A stretch of DNA of 61,771 nt from an uncultured Oscillospiraceae bacterium (GTDB lineage Bacteria > Bacillota > Clostridia > Oscillospirales > Oscillospiraceae): assembly GCA_910579725.1 (NCBI GenBank), contig CAJTUD010000003.1, positions 12,448 through 74,218 of the forward strand, read 5' to 3'. Every line of letters begins with the position of its first letter. Position 1 is the stretch's first letter. Below the pieces are notes generated by a model that saw nothing but the letters and a program-made list of their open reading frames with translations, was not told the origin of the DNA and ran no database searches. Shown here piece by piece: positions 43,022 to 50,271 of this stretch. The translations under genes were made by a program, and so were the position numbers.

Positions 43022-44515
43022 ATGGCAAAATATATTATGGCCTTTGACGCGGGCACAACCAGCAACCGGTGCATTCTATTTGACCGGAAAGGTCAGATTT
43101 GCAGCTCGGCACAGAAGGAATTCACTCAGATTTTTCCAAAGCCGGGCTGGGTGGAGCACGATGCCAGGGAAATCTGGGCAACGCAGTTCGGCGTGGCTGC
43201 GGAAGCAATGGGGAAGATTGGCGCGTCTGCCGCCGACGTGGCCGCCATTGGGATCACAAATCAGCGGGAAACCACTGTCGTCTGGGACAGAACCACCGGC
43301 GAACCGGTCTGCAATGCCATCGTCTGGCAGTGCCGCCGGACTTCCGAGTATTGTGACAGCCTGAAAGAGCGTGGTCTGACCGGCGTTATCCGCCAGAAAA
43401 CCGGCCTTATCATCGACGCCTATTTTTCAGCTACCAAACTCAAGTGGATTCTGGACCATGTGGAGGGCGCCAGAGCCAGGGCGGAAGAGGGAAAGCTGCT
43501 GTTTGGTACGGTGGAAACATGGCTGATCTGGCGGCTTACCGGAGGACGGGTACATGTAACGGACTACACCAACGCCTCCCGCACGATGCTGTTCAATATC
43601 AACACCCTGGACTGGGACCAGGAAATCTTGGATATTTTGGATATTCCCCGCTGCATGCTGCCGCAGGTCAGGCCCAGCAGCTGCGTCTATGGGGAGACAG
43701 ACCCGAGCTTTTTTGGTACGCCGGTCCCCATTGCCGGCGCGGCGGGGGACCAGCAGGCTGCGCTGTTTGGGCAGACCTGTTTCCAGCCGGGTCAGGCTAA
43801 AAATACATACGGTACAGGCTGCTTCCTGCTGATGAATACCGGCGCGAAACCTGTTTTTTCTCAAAATGGTCTGGTGACGACCATTGCCTGGGGGCTGGCC
43901 GGCCGGGTGGAGTATGCTCTGGAGGGATCTATCTTTGTAGCTGGGGCTGCGATCCAATGGCTCCGGGATGAAATGCGCCTGATAGAGTCCGCCGCAGACA
44001 GTGAGTACCACGCTGGAAAGGTGAAAGACACAGCTGGATGCTATGTGGTTCCCGCGTTTACCGGACTGGGAGCTCCGCACTGGGATCAGTATGCACGCGG
44101 AGCCATTGTCGGCCTGACAAGGGGCGTCAATAAAAACCATATTATCCGCGCTACGCTGGAATCCATTGCTTATCAGGTCATCGACGTATTGGACGCCATG
44201 CGGGCAGATTCCGGTATTGCGCTGCACTCCTTGAAAGTGGACGGCGGGGCCAGCGCCAACAATCTTCTGATGCAGCTTCAGGCGGATATCCTACAGACCG
44301 AGGTCCACCGTCCGGTCTGTGTGGAGACCACGGCGCTGGGGGCAGCTTACCTGGCCGGTCTGGCGGTGGGCTTCTGGTCCGGGCAGGAGGATGTGAAGCG
44401 GAATTGGGCAGTAGAGCGGACTTTTTGTCCGTCTATTTCCGCACAAGTCCGGGATGATAAGCTGCGGGGATGGCACAGAGCTGTGGAGAGATCCTTTGAC
44501 TGGATCAGAGAGTGA
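43022..44515 (+). CDS. glpK: Glycerol kinase
   Basis: 497 residues. Makes sn-glycerol-3-phosphate from glycerol and ATP. FGGY fold with N-terminal FDAGTTSNRCILFD, glycerol-binding NQRETTVVWD (about 80), ADP region TYGTGCFLLMNTG (about 263) and SLKVDGGASANNLLMQ (about 400). ATG 43022 preceded by GAGGAGGAGCGATCC; an upstream in-frame ATG at 42971 is rejected. Single gene, divergent from sigK. Confidence 0.95.
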   Translation: MAKYIMAFDAGTTSNRCILFDRKGQICSSAQKEFTQIFPKPGWVEHDAREIWATQFGVAAEAMGKIGASAADVAAIGITNQRETTVVWDRTTGEPVCNAIVWQCRRTSEYCDSLKERGLTGVIRQKTGLIIDAYFSATKLKWILDHVEGARARAEEGKLLFGTVETWLIWRLTGGRVHVTDYTNASRTMLFNINTLDWDQEILDILDIPRCMLPQVRPSSCVYGETDPSFFGTPVPIAGAAGDQQAALFGQTCFQPGQAKNTYGTGCFLLMNTGAKPVFSQNGLVTTIAWGLAGRVEYALEGSIFVAGAAIQWLRDEMRLIESAADSEYHAGKVKDTAGCYVVPAFTGLGAPHWDQYARGAIVGLTRGVNKNHIIRATLESIAYQVIDVLDAMRADSGIALHSLKVDGGASANNLLMQLQADILQTEVHRPVCVETTALGAAYLAGLAVGFWSGQEDVKRNWAVERTFCPSISAQVRDDKLRGWHRAVERSFDWIRE

Positions 44516-44543
44516 TGGAATATGGAAATTTTGCCGTCGGGGT

Positions 44544-44572
44544 TTGACAAGGACGGTAATACTGTGTATAAT
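44544..44572 (+). promoter_or_regulatory. Perfect consensus sigmaA promoter
   Basis: TTGACA (44544-44549), 17-bp spacer, TATAAT (44567-44572): both boxes match consensus. Precedes the small gene at 44683 by a ~100-nt leader. Confidence 0.9.
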
Positions 44573-44682
44573 ACCTTTGAGTGTTTCAGTGACAAGCGGT
44601 TTGGAAAGAGCAGGGCTGCGCTGTAAAACGGCACCGTTTGCCAATGATCCGAAAGATAGAATGAGATAGCAGGGAAGCCGCC

Positions 44683-45045
44683 ATGATAAAAGAAACAGAC
44701 TGTCTGCACTTTCTATACAGCAATCAAGCCAGAACCGGAGAGGTCAAGCTGGAAAGCAAGCTGCAATTCTCGATTCAGGCTCCCATAGACAAGGTGCTGC
44801 CTGAACGAGCAATTCTGGTAAAATTCAGCGCTGGCGGGGCGGATGAAAAACTGAAGCTGGAGTGCGCATGCAGGGTGATTTTCTCTTTTGAGAGCCCGAG
44901 TCAGGTTCTGGATGGAAAGGAGCTTCTGCAAGCCCATCAGGCCGAAGCTTACAGGGCGCTGGCGGAACTTGTCGAGCGAACGCTGCAGGCCATGGGGCAG
45001 AACACCTTTGATTTTCCGGATATTTCATGTCAAACAAGCTGTTGA
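44683..45045 (+). CDS. Small soluble protein, possibly SecB-like
   Basis: 120 residues. Beta-rich N-terminal half followed by a long C-terminal helix (QAHQAEAYRALAELVERTLQAMG) and a final FDFPD. That layout, with FSIQAP...LKLECACRVIFSF, is reminiscent of SecB-fold proteins, but the likeness is weak and I would not assign chaperone function. Three Cys near the C-terminus (ISCQTSC). A strong consensus promoter upstream and a terminator at 45069-45097 make it a single-gene, well-expressed unit. Confidence 0.6.
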   Translation: MIKETDCLHFLYSNQARTGEVKLESKLQFSIQAPIDKVLPERAILVKFSAGGADEKLKLECACRVIFSFESPSQVLDGKELLQAHQAEAYRALAELVERTLQAMGQNTFDFPDISCQTSC

Positions 45046-45068
45046 TCAATTGGGATACACACAGGAAG

Positions 45069-45097
45069 GCCGCGGACCCATTGTCCGCGGCTCTTTT
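45069..45097 (+). terminator. Terminator of the small gene at 44683
   Basis: Perfect 9-bp stem GCCGCGGAC / GTCCGCGGC, 5-base loop, followed by TCTTTT. Confidence 0.88.
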
Positions 45098-45145
45098 CAG
45101 GCGTTCGGGTTCCTGGGGCCAAAATCTAAAAATATCTTAAATATT

Positions 45146-45246
45146 GTTCTGTACAGAACTTAAAATATCTGTATTAAAATAGCCAGCATCTGGTAAAATT
45201 TGCCACGGAGGGCCCTCCGTACTGCCGGACGGTATACCGTCCGGCA
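45146..45246. promoter_or_regulatory. Three perfect palindromes upstream of the GT2 gene
   Basis: GTTCTGTACAGAAC (45146-45159), ACGGAGGGCCCTCCGT (45205-45220) and a 24-bp palindrome at 45223-45246 (half-site TGCCGGACGGTA). The last two are only 2 bp apart. They lie between the preceding terminator and the GT2 start, so they look like operators; no T-tract follows them. Confidence 0.6.
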
Positions 45247-45288
45247 ATGATCTGCCCGTCTTTATGGGAAAAGAACAGGAGAGTTGAT

Positions 45289-45885
45289 ATGGGAGAAGTT
45301 ATAAATTCCGGTTTGCTGCACCGGTGCGTTGTGGTGATTCCGGCCCTGGACCCGGACGAAGCGCTGACAGAATATACCGTCAGACTGCTGGAGCAGGGGG
45401 CAGAACAGGTGGTTGTAGTGAACGATGGCAGCGGACTTGGCAGCAGCGGCGTTTTTCAGCAGCTGGAGGATATGGAGGGGTGTACCGTTCTGCACCATGA
45501 GAGGAACCAGGGGAAGGGGCGGGCCATGAAGGACGCATTTGCCTATATCGCCGCCCAGCTTCAGTGGACCGGCTGCGTCGTGGTAACGGCAGACGCCGAT
45601 GGACAGCACCGGGTGGAGGACGTCTGCGCCGTGGCGCAGGCGGCTTTGGAGGAGAGTGGCGGGCTGGTGCTGGGGGTAAGAGATCTGACCCAGCCGCAGG
45701 TGCCTGTCCGGTCCAAGATCGGCAACCGGCTGAGCAGCTGGGCTTTTCGAACCCTGTACGGTCCCCGGTTGGGGGATACTCAGACCGGATTGCGGGGCAT
45801 CCCTTGGGAAATGCTGGACTGGTGCGGAGGAATCAGAGGAGAGCGGTATGAGTATGAAATGAACGTCTTGATCCGCATGGCCTGA
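45289..45885 (+). CDS. Glycosyltransferase family 2 domain, ends at in-frame TGA
   Basis: 198 residues: VVVIPALDPDEALTEYTVRLL, VVVVNDGSG, and the DxD-like motif TADADGQHR (about 102). These are the sugar-nucleotide binding and metal sites of a dolichol-phosphate mannose-synthase-like GT2. The ATG at 45289 follows AACAGGAGAGTTGAT. It stops at TGA 45883-45885. The same frame then continues as EHMDIRQTPIQAVYFDNN into a GtrA-type membrane domain. In relatives these are one protein, so the TGA looks like a recent nonsense change (CGA or TGG to TGA) or a sequencing error. Confidence 0.85.
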   Translation: MGEVINSGLLHRCVVVIPALDPDEALTEYTVRLLEQGAEQVVVVNDGSGLGSSGVFQQLEDMEGCTVLHHERNQGKGRAMKDAFAYIAAQLQWTGCVVVTADADGQHRVEDVCAVAQAALEESGGLVLGVRDLTQPQVPVRSKIGNRLSSWAFRTLYGPRLGDTQTGLRGIPWEMLDWCGGIRGERYEYEMNVLIRMA

Positions 45886-45891
45886 GAACAT

Positions 45892-46401
45892 ATGGACATA
45901 CGGCAGACGCCGATTCAGGCAGTCTATTTTGACAATAACCAGGGAACGCACCTGCGTGCTTTGCGGGATTCCTGGAGAGTGTTTCTGATTCTGGTGTCAG
46001 GGTTGGGATGGTACGCAGCCTCTTCGGTGCTGTCAGCGGTGACGGACGTAGTTGCCTTCTGGCTGTGCAGCGAGGTGATTTTCAGACCGCTGTCGCCGCT
46101 GTTCTGCTATTGGTGGTCTACCCTGACGGCCCGGGCGCTGTCCTCATCTCTAAACTATACCCTCAACCGCCGGTACGTTTTCGGCGGCCGCCCCAGTGGG
46201 CGGACTCTGCTGCGATACTACTGCCTGTGGTTCAGTCAGCTGATATGTTCATATCTGCTGCTGCTGGCGCTCAATTGGCTGCTGCCGGGAATCTGGCCCA
46301 CGGTGAACAAAGCGGCAGGGGATATCATTCTGGCTGTTTGCAGCTATCAGGTCCAGATGCACTGGGTCTTTCGGGAGGAGGGGCCCCATGGAGCGGGGTA
46401 A
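45892..46401 (+). CDS. GtrA-like membrane domain, in frame with the preceding GT2
   Basis: 169 residues from ATG 45892, which has no ribosome site. The first ~25 residues (PIQAVYFDNNQGTH) are the normal tail of the GT2 domain, followed by about four membrane helices, LNYTLNRRYVFGG, and an IILAVCSYQVQMHWVF helix typical of GtrA flippase-type proteins. With read-through at the TGA the fused protein would be 370 residues. The gene overlaps the start of the acyltransferase gene by 14 bp. Confidence 0.8.
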   Translation: MDIRQTPIQAVYFDNNQGTHLRALRDSWRVFLILVSGLGWYAASSVLSAVTDVVAFWLCSEVIFRPLSPLFCYWWSTLTARALSSSLNYTLNRRYVFGGRPSGRTLLRYYCLWFSQLICSYLLLLALNWLLPGIWPTVNKAAGDIILAVCSYQVQMHWVFREEGPHGAG

Positions 46402-47047
46402 GCTGTTCTATTTCAGCCGGTTTTTTATTCGGCTTGGCATTGGGCGGTGGACCGCCGCTGTGGAATCTCCTGACGGTCCGGCGGTATATGTATGCAGCCA
46501 CAGAAACCTGTCCGGTCCGCTGGCAACTCTATGCTGGCTGCCCTTCGCACCGCGGCCATGGGTGCTCCATGTGTTTCTGGAGAGGGAAAGCTGCCGGAAA
46601 CAGTATCGGGATTACACCTTTTCCCGGCGCTTCGGAATGCCGGGTCCGCTGGCATCGCTCGCCGCCTGGGCGTCGTCCGGCTATGTCAGCAGATTGATGA
46701 ATTCCTTGGGCGCAGTTCCGGTTTATAGGGGAATGGCGCAGCTGGGTGCCACCTTTCGGGAATCCATTGCTGCTCTGCAAAGAGGGGAGAGTCTGCTGAT
46801 TTTTCCGGACGTGGACTACACCAGTGACTCCGGCGGCATCGGAGAGATCTATGAAGGATTTCTGTTGCTGGAGCGGCTCTGGCGGAAAAAAGCAGAGGAG
46901 CCGCTGGACTTTATTCCCCTGCGGCTGGATGCCTCCGCCCGGACCATCACCGCCGGCAGGACGGTGCGTTTTAACCGCGACGCTGATTGGAAGGAGGAAT
47001 TGGTTCGGGTACGGGAGGCGCTTCGGGAAGAAATCAATCGAAAGTAG
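46388..47047 (+). CDS. 1-acyl-glycerol-3-phosphate acyltransferase-like protein
   Basis: 219 residues. The acyltransferase block I motif is VCSHRNLSGP (about 33); the usual HxxxxD acidic residue is replaced (H-R-N-L-S-G). A later FPDVDYTSDSGG stretch (about 138) recalls the phosphate-binding block. The catalytic Asp is therefore missing in its normal place, so activity is not certain. Overlaps the GtrA-like domain by 14 bp and probably acts with it in lipid or glycolipid synthesis at the membrane. Confidence 0.75.
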   Translation: MERGKLFYFSRFFIRLGIGRWTAAVESPDGPAVYVCSHRNLSGPLATLCWLPFAPRPWVLHVFLERESCRKQYRDYTFSRRFGMPGPLASLAAWASSGYVSRLMNSLGAVPVYRGMAQLGATFRESIAALQRGESLLIFPDVDYTSDSGGIGEIYEGFLLLERLWRKKAEEPLDFIPLRLDASARTITAGRTVRFNRDADWKEELVRVREALREEINRK

Positions 47048-47364
47048 AAGGACAAGCGGTTGATCTGAACGGGAAAAGCCATGAAAAAGGGATTTCAAAT
47101 TGGAGAAATGAGAAAAAATCAATGCGGATTGGACAAGTCTTTGCTGATGGGTATGAAAATTACACTATAGGTTTCCAGTATATTGGGAGCGTCTGGAACA
47201 GGTAGCTCCCAGTTGGAGGGTTTGACGGTTTGCTCTATGACATGGCGTACAGAAAGAAAGAGGAACAGTGAAAATAAGGCTTGCCAAACGATGGAAAATC
47301 AGATATAATGGGACAAGCGTTTACTTTTGGCAAACAAAAAATTTGGATGATAAGGAGAAAGAGT
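47048..47364 (+). other. Intergenic region with the yajC promoter
   Basis: 317 bp with no gene. It holds a weak GGGAGC/GCTCCC dyad (about 47187-47213) and, near its end, the strong promoter listed at 47281-47309. Otherwise I see nothing in it. Confidence 0.5.
47281..47309 (+). promoter_or_regulatory. Promoter of yajC
   Basis: TTGCCA (47281-47286), 17-bp spacer, perfect TATAAT (47304-47309). Confidence 0.8.
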
Positions 47365-47745
47365 ATGCCATTGTTCTATACCGCCGCAGATGCAGGCGTT
47401 GCCGGAATGGGATCTCTGCTGATCCCGCTGGTTGTCATGGTTGCGCTGATGTATTTCATGATGATCCGCCCGGAAAACAAGCGGAAAAAGCAGGCGGAGG
47501 AAATGCGCAGCAGCCTGAAAAAGGGAGATCAGATTACCACCATCGGCGGCATTGTAGGCAAGATCGTTCAGGTCACAGATGATAACATCATTATCGAAAC
47601 CAGCGACGACCGTGTTCGGATGGAGCTGACCAAGTGGGCTGTCTCTACCAACAACAGCAATCCCCCGGCAGATAAAAAGGGGAAAAAGGCAAAAGAGGAC
47701 AAGGAGGAACCCGCCCAGATCGAAGAGGGCGCTGCCAAGGAGTAA
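47365..47745 (+). CDS. yajC: Preprotein translocase subunit YajC
   Basis: 126 residues. A short N-terminus, one membrane helix (MGSLLIPLVVMVALMYFMM), then the YajC core IRPENKRKKQAEEM...LKKGDQITTIGGIVGKI. The last ~30 residues are a charged Lys/Glu tail. Assists SecDF in the membrane. ATG 47365 behind AAGGAGAAAGAGT. Followed by the TIGR04086 gene, as usual in clostridia. Confidence 0.95.
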   Translation: MPLFYTAADAGVAGMGSLLIPLVVMVALMYFMMIRPENKRKKQAEEMRSSLKKGDQITTIGGIVGKIVQVTDDNIIIETSDDRVRMELTKWAVSTNNSNPPADKKGKKAKEDKEEPAQIEEGAAKE

Positions 47746-47824
47746 AATCCGCCTGTCCAATCGAATAATGGGACCTCTCCGTCAATATACTGGTCTATCC
47801 AGTAATTTGCCGGGAGGTCTTATT

Positions 47825-48259
47825 ATGTCTAAGGTTGTTATGTCCCTGCCGGAGGGAATGGTGAAAAACTGCCTGATCGGCGGAGGAATCTCGCTGCTCT
47901 CCTACGTGCTGCTCCAGATGGTATGCGCTTTACTGGTGGATCGAGGACTGCTGGGACTGACGCAGATTTATCCGCTGGTATGCGTCACGGCGGCGTTGGC
48001 ATCCTTTTTAGGCTGCGGCTACAGCGTATGGAAAGGGAAGGGGACGTCGATGCTGTCTGTGCCGGTGGTCGTGGTCGTCTTTTTATCTCTGACGCTGGCC
48101 GCCGCGCTGCTGACCACGGATGCGGTCAGTATCGAAAACGGTTTGACGGGACTTGGACTGTCCATGGCGGCAGGAGGACTTCTGGCGGCACTGGTGGGGT
48201 ATAACCTTCCCAAGGGAAAACGGAGCAGAAGCGGTTCCCGGCGGAAGCGCAGAAAATGA
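47825..48259 (+). CDS. TIGR04086-family membrane protein
   Basis: 144 residues, four membrane helices and a basic tail (KGKRSRSGSRRKRRK). Family named for its place beside yajC in clostridia; function not known. The ATG at 47825 has GGGAGGTCTT upstream; a longer in-frame form from 47768 is rejected because it lacks a ribosome site. Confidence 0.8.
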   Translation: MSKVVMSLPEGMVKNCLIGGGISLLSYVLLQMVCALLVDRGLLGLTQIYPLVCVTAALASFLGCGYSVWKGKGTSMLSVPVVVVVFLSLTLAAALLTTDAVSIENGLTGLGLSMAAGGLLAALVGYNLPKGKRSRSGSRRKRRK

Positions 48260-48327
48260 CCGGAATCTGTCAAGGTGTAAAAATAAACAAAACGCAAAAA
48301 AATTCGCCCGGTTCCGCTGTCCTGCGG

Positions 48328-48364
48328 GCAGAAGGCTGATTACTTTTTGTAATCAGCCTTCTGC
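48328..48364 (+). terminator. Perfect 16-bp hairpin after the TIGR04086 gene
   Basis: 48328-48343 (GCAGAAGGCTGATTAC) pairs perfectly with 48349-48364; the loop is TTTTT. It is followed directly by a second palindrome instead of a T-tract, so a classical terminator is not certain. Confidence 0.6.
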
Positions 48365-48453
48365 CCCACATGTGGGGGCACATGCTCTCAGCATACACTA
48401 AATATTCCGGGCGTAGGCGGCAGCAGCGAGAAAAATGTGTTGCCAGCAAGTCG

Positions 48454-48481
48454 GTTTACATAATATTGTTTACATAATATT
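48454..48481. repeat. Two tandem 14-bp units resembling Xer half-sites
   Basis: GTTTACATAATATT twice without spacer. The unit matches one half of the B. subtilis dif site (TTATGTAAAC read in reverse). It lies about 850 bp before a Xer-type recombinase gene. Confidence 0.55.
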
Positions 48482-48672
48482 TTGTAATAACTAACAAAAA
48501 AGTACAGAGTTCCCGATTTTCTCTTGCGAAATGATGGAAATTGCACTATATTTATAAACGTATATTTTCAAGGCTGATACTCCCGGAACGTGTGGGGCGG
48601 TCTCGGCTGATCCGGGGTCTGCCGCTTCTAAAACTTGTCCACGCCGCATAAGCTGTGGAGAGGTGATGGAAG

Positions 48673-49308
48673 ATGCGTGGGCGAATGGTCTTGCGGACGA
48701 TCCGGCTGGGAGACTGGGACCCGGCGCTGCCGCAGGCAGTGGTTCTGGCTGTGATATTTCTGGCGGGCGCTCTGGCGGGGCACCTGTATGCCGCTGGATG
48801 CGGAGAGGAAGCCTGGACGGCGCTGGGACAATATCTGGACGACTACTGCCGGCTGTACGATGGAGGAGGCGTGGAAGCGTCCCTGCCGAGCTGCGTGGTG
48901 ATGTATTTCGGCTATGCGGCAGCGCTGTTTCTGCTGGGATTTTCGGCGGCGGGCGTGGCGCTGATCCCGGCGTTGTCCGGAGTATTTGGTTTTTTCACCA
49001 TGTATACTGTGTCCTGCTTTGTGCGGTGCTATGGGCGGGCCGGGGCGGCGCTGGCGCTGGGAGCGCTGATTGTGAGGCTGGTGTTTACACTGCCCTGCTT
49101 CATGGTGCTGGCCGGAGCGGCCTGGCCGCTGTCTATGGAGCTGTTCACCCTGTCTTTTGGTGGGGGAAAGCGCTCATCGCCGGTGCTTTATGGGAGCCGC
49201 TATTTTTTATTGTTTGTGTTGTGTGCCGTAATCCTGGGGGTGGGCGTATTTTGTGAGCGGATGCTGACGCCGCTGCTGTTTCGTGCCGCTCTGGGAGCCA
49301 TCGGTTAG
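48673..49308 (+). CDS. spoIIM: Stage II sporulation protein M-like membrane protein
   Basis: 211 residues, about five to six membrane helices. The central segment FGYAAALFLLGFSAAGVALIP...FTMYTVSCF fits SpoIIM, a subunit of the peptidoglycan-remodelling DMP machine needed for engulfment in the mother cell. ATG 48673 follows GAGGTGATGGAAG. Placed directly before a Xer recombinase gene, a known clostridial order. No sigmaE promoter could be assigned with confidence. Confidence 0.8.
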   Translation: MRGRMVLRTIRLGDWDPALPQAVVLAVIFLAGALAGHLYAAGCGEEAWTALGQYLDDYCRLYDGGGVEASLPSCVVMYFGYAAALFLLGFSAAGVALIPALSGVFGFFTMYTVSCFVRCYGRAGAALALGALIVRLVFTLPCFMVLAGAAWPLSMELFTLSFGGGKRSSPVLYGSRYFLLFVLCAVILGVGVFCERMLTPLLFRAALGAIG

Positions 49309-49329
49309 TTTTATGGAAAGGAGGGGGCT

Positions 49330-50214
49330 GTGACGGATTATATCAAGGAATTTGCCGGTTATTTGGAACTGGAGCGGAACGCCTCCCATAATACGATAAC
49401 CTCTTATGTCCGGGATGTAACGCAGTTTTCCCGCTATCTTACAGAACAGGAGGATGTGGAACTTCCACAGGCGGAGACAGAGCATATCGAGCATTACATA
49501 GCCTATATGGCAGGTAAAGGCAAGTCTACTTCCAGCGTGGCCCGCGGGTTTGCTTCTTTGAAGTCTTATTACAGCTATCTTCAGAACAGAGGCGTGATCC
49601 GGCGAAATCCAGCGAAGGACGCGGCGGCGGTCAAGGCGGAGAGGAAGCTGCCGCAGATCCTGACTGGCAAAGAGGTAGAGCTGTTTCTGGAGCAGCCCCA
49701 GTGCGTGGACCAGAAAGGGTATCGGGATCACGCCATGCTGGAGCTGCTGTATGCCACAGGCATTCGCGTCAGCGAGCTGATCGGACTGAATGTGGAAAAC
49801 ATAAATCTGCCAGGAGTATTCGTCCGCTGTACCAGCCGGGGGAAAGAACGGATTATCCCGCTGTACGCGGCGGCGGTCAAGGCGCTGAGCGACTATATGA
49901 GGGATGTTCGTCCGCAGCTGGTTTTGAACCCGCGGGAGCCGGCGCTGTTTGTGAACATGAGCGGTGAGCGGATGAGCCGTCAGGGGTTCTGGAAAATTAT
50001 CAAGTATTATCAGGAAAAGGCGCAGATTGACAAGGACATTACGCCCCATACGCTAAGACATTCTTTTGCGGCACATTTGCTGGAAAACGGAGCGGATCTG
50101 CGCTCCATTCAGGAAATGCTGGGACATGCGGACATATCGTCTACCCAGATCTATTCCCATATGGTAAAGCAGAAGTTGCAGGATGTTTACCATAAGGCCC
50201 ATCCAAGAGCGTAA
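49330..50214 (+). CDS. xerD: Tyrosine recombinase XerC/XerD
   Basis: 294 residues. N-terminal SAM-like domain (about 1-90), catalytic domain with Arg in YATGIRVSEL (about 148), HTLRHSFA (about 240-247), LGHADI and the nucleophile Tyr in QIYSHM (about 277). Resolves chromosome dimers at dif. Start is GTG 49330 with AAAGGAGG 5 bases upstream. The family assignment is certain; XerC versus XerD is not. Confidence 0.92.
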   Translation: MTDYIKEFAGYLELERNASHNTITSYVRDVTQFSRYLTEQEDVELPQAETEHIEHYIAYMAGKGKSTSSVARGFASLKSYYSYLQNRGVIRRNPAKDAAAVKAERKLPQILTGKEVELFLEQPQCVDQKGYRDHAMLELLYATGIRVSELIGLNVENINLPGVFVRCTSRGKERIIPLYAAAVKALSDYMRDVRPQLVLNPREPALFVNMSGERMSRQGFWKIIKYYQEKAQIDKDITPHTLRHSFAAHLLENGADLRSIQEMLGHADISSTQIYSHMVKQKLQDVYHKAHPRA

Positions 50215-50219
50215 AAAAA

Positions 50220-50241
50220 CGTGCCGTGGGCACGTTTTTTT
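50220..50241 (+). terminator. Terminator of the xer gene
   Basis: CGTGCC / GGCACG stem with a 3-base loop, preceded by AAAAAA and followed by TTTTTTT, so it may work in both directions. Confidence 0.85.
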
Positions 50242-50271
50242 ATGCAAGGAGACACCAAGAAAGGAGTTAAC

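Larger units (their letters stand above)
48260..48672. other. 413-bp intergenic region with hairpin, palindrome and tandem repeat
   Basis: No gene seen. Contents in order: 16-bp perfect hairpin 48328-48364, 14-bp palindrome CCCCACATGTGGGG at 48364-48377, tandem 14-bp repeat at 48454-48481, and an AT-rich segment before the spoIIM ribosome site, which may hold a sporulation promoter I could not fix. Confidence 0.6.
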
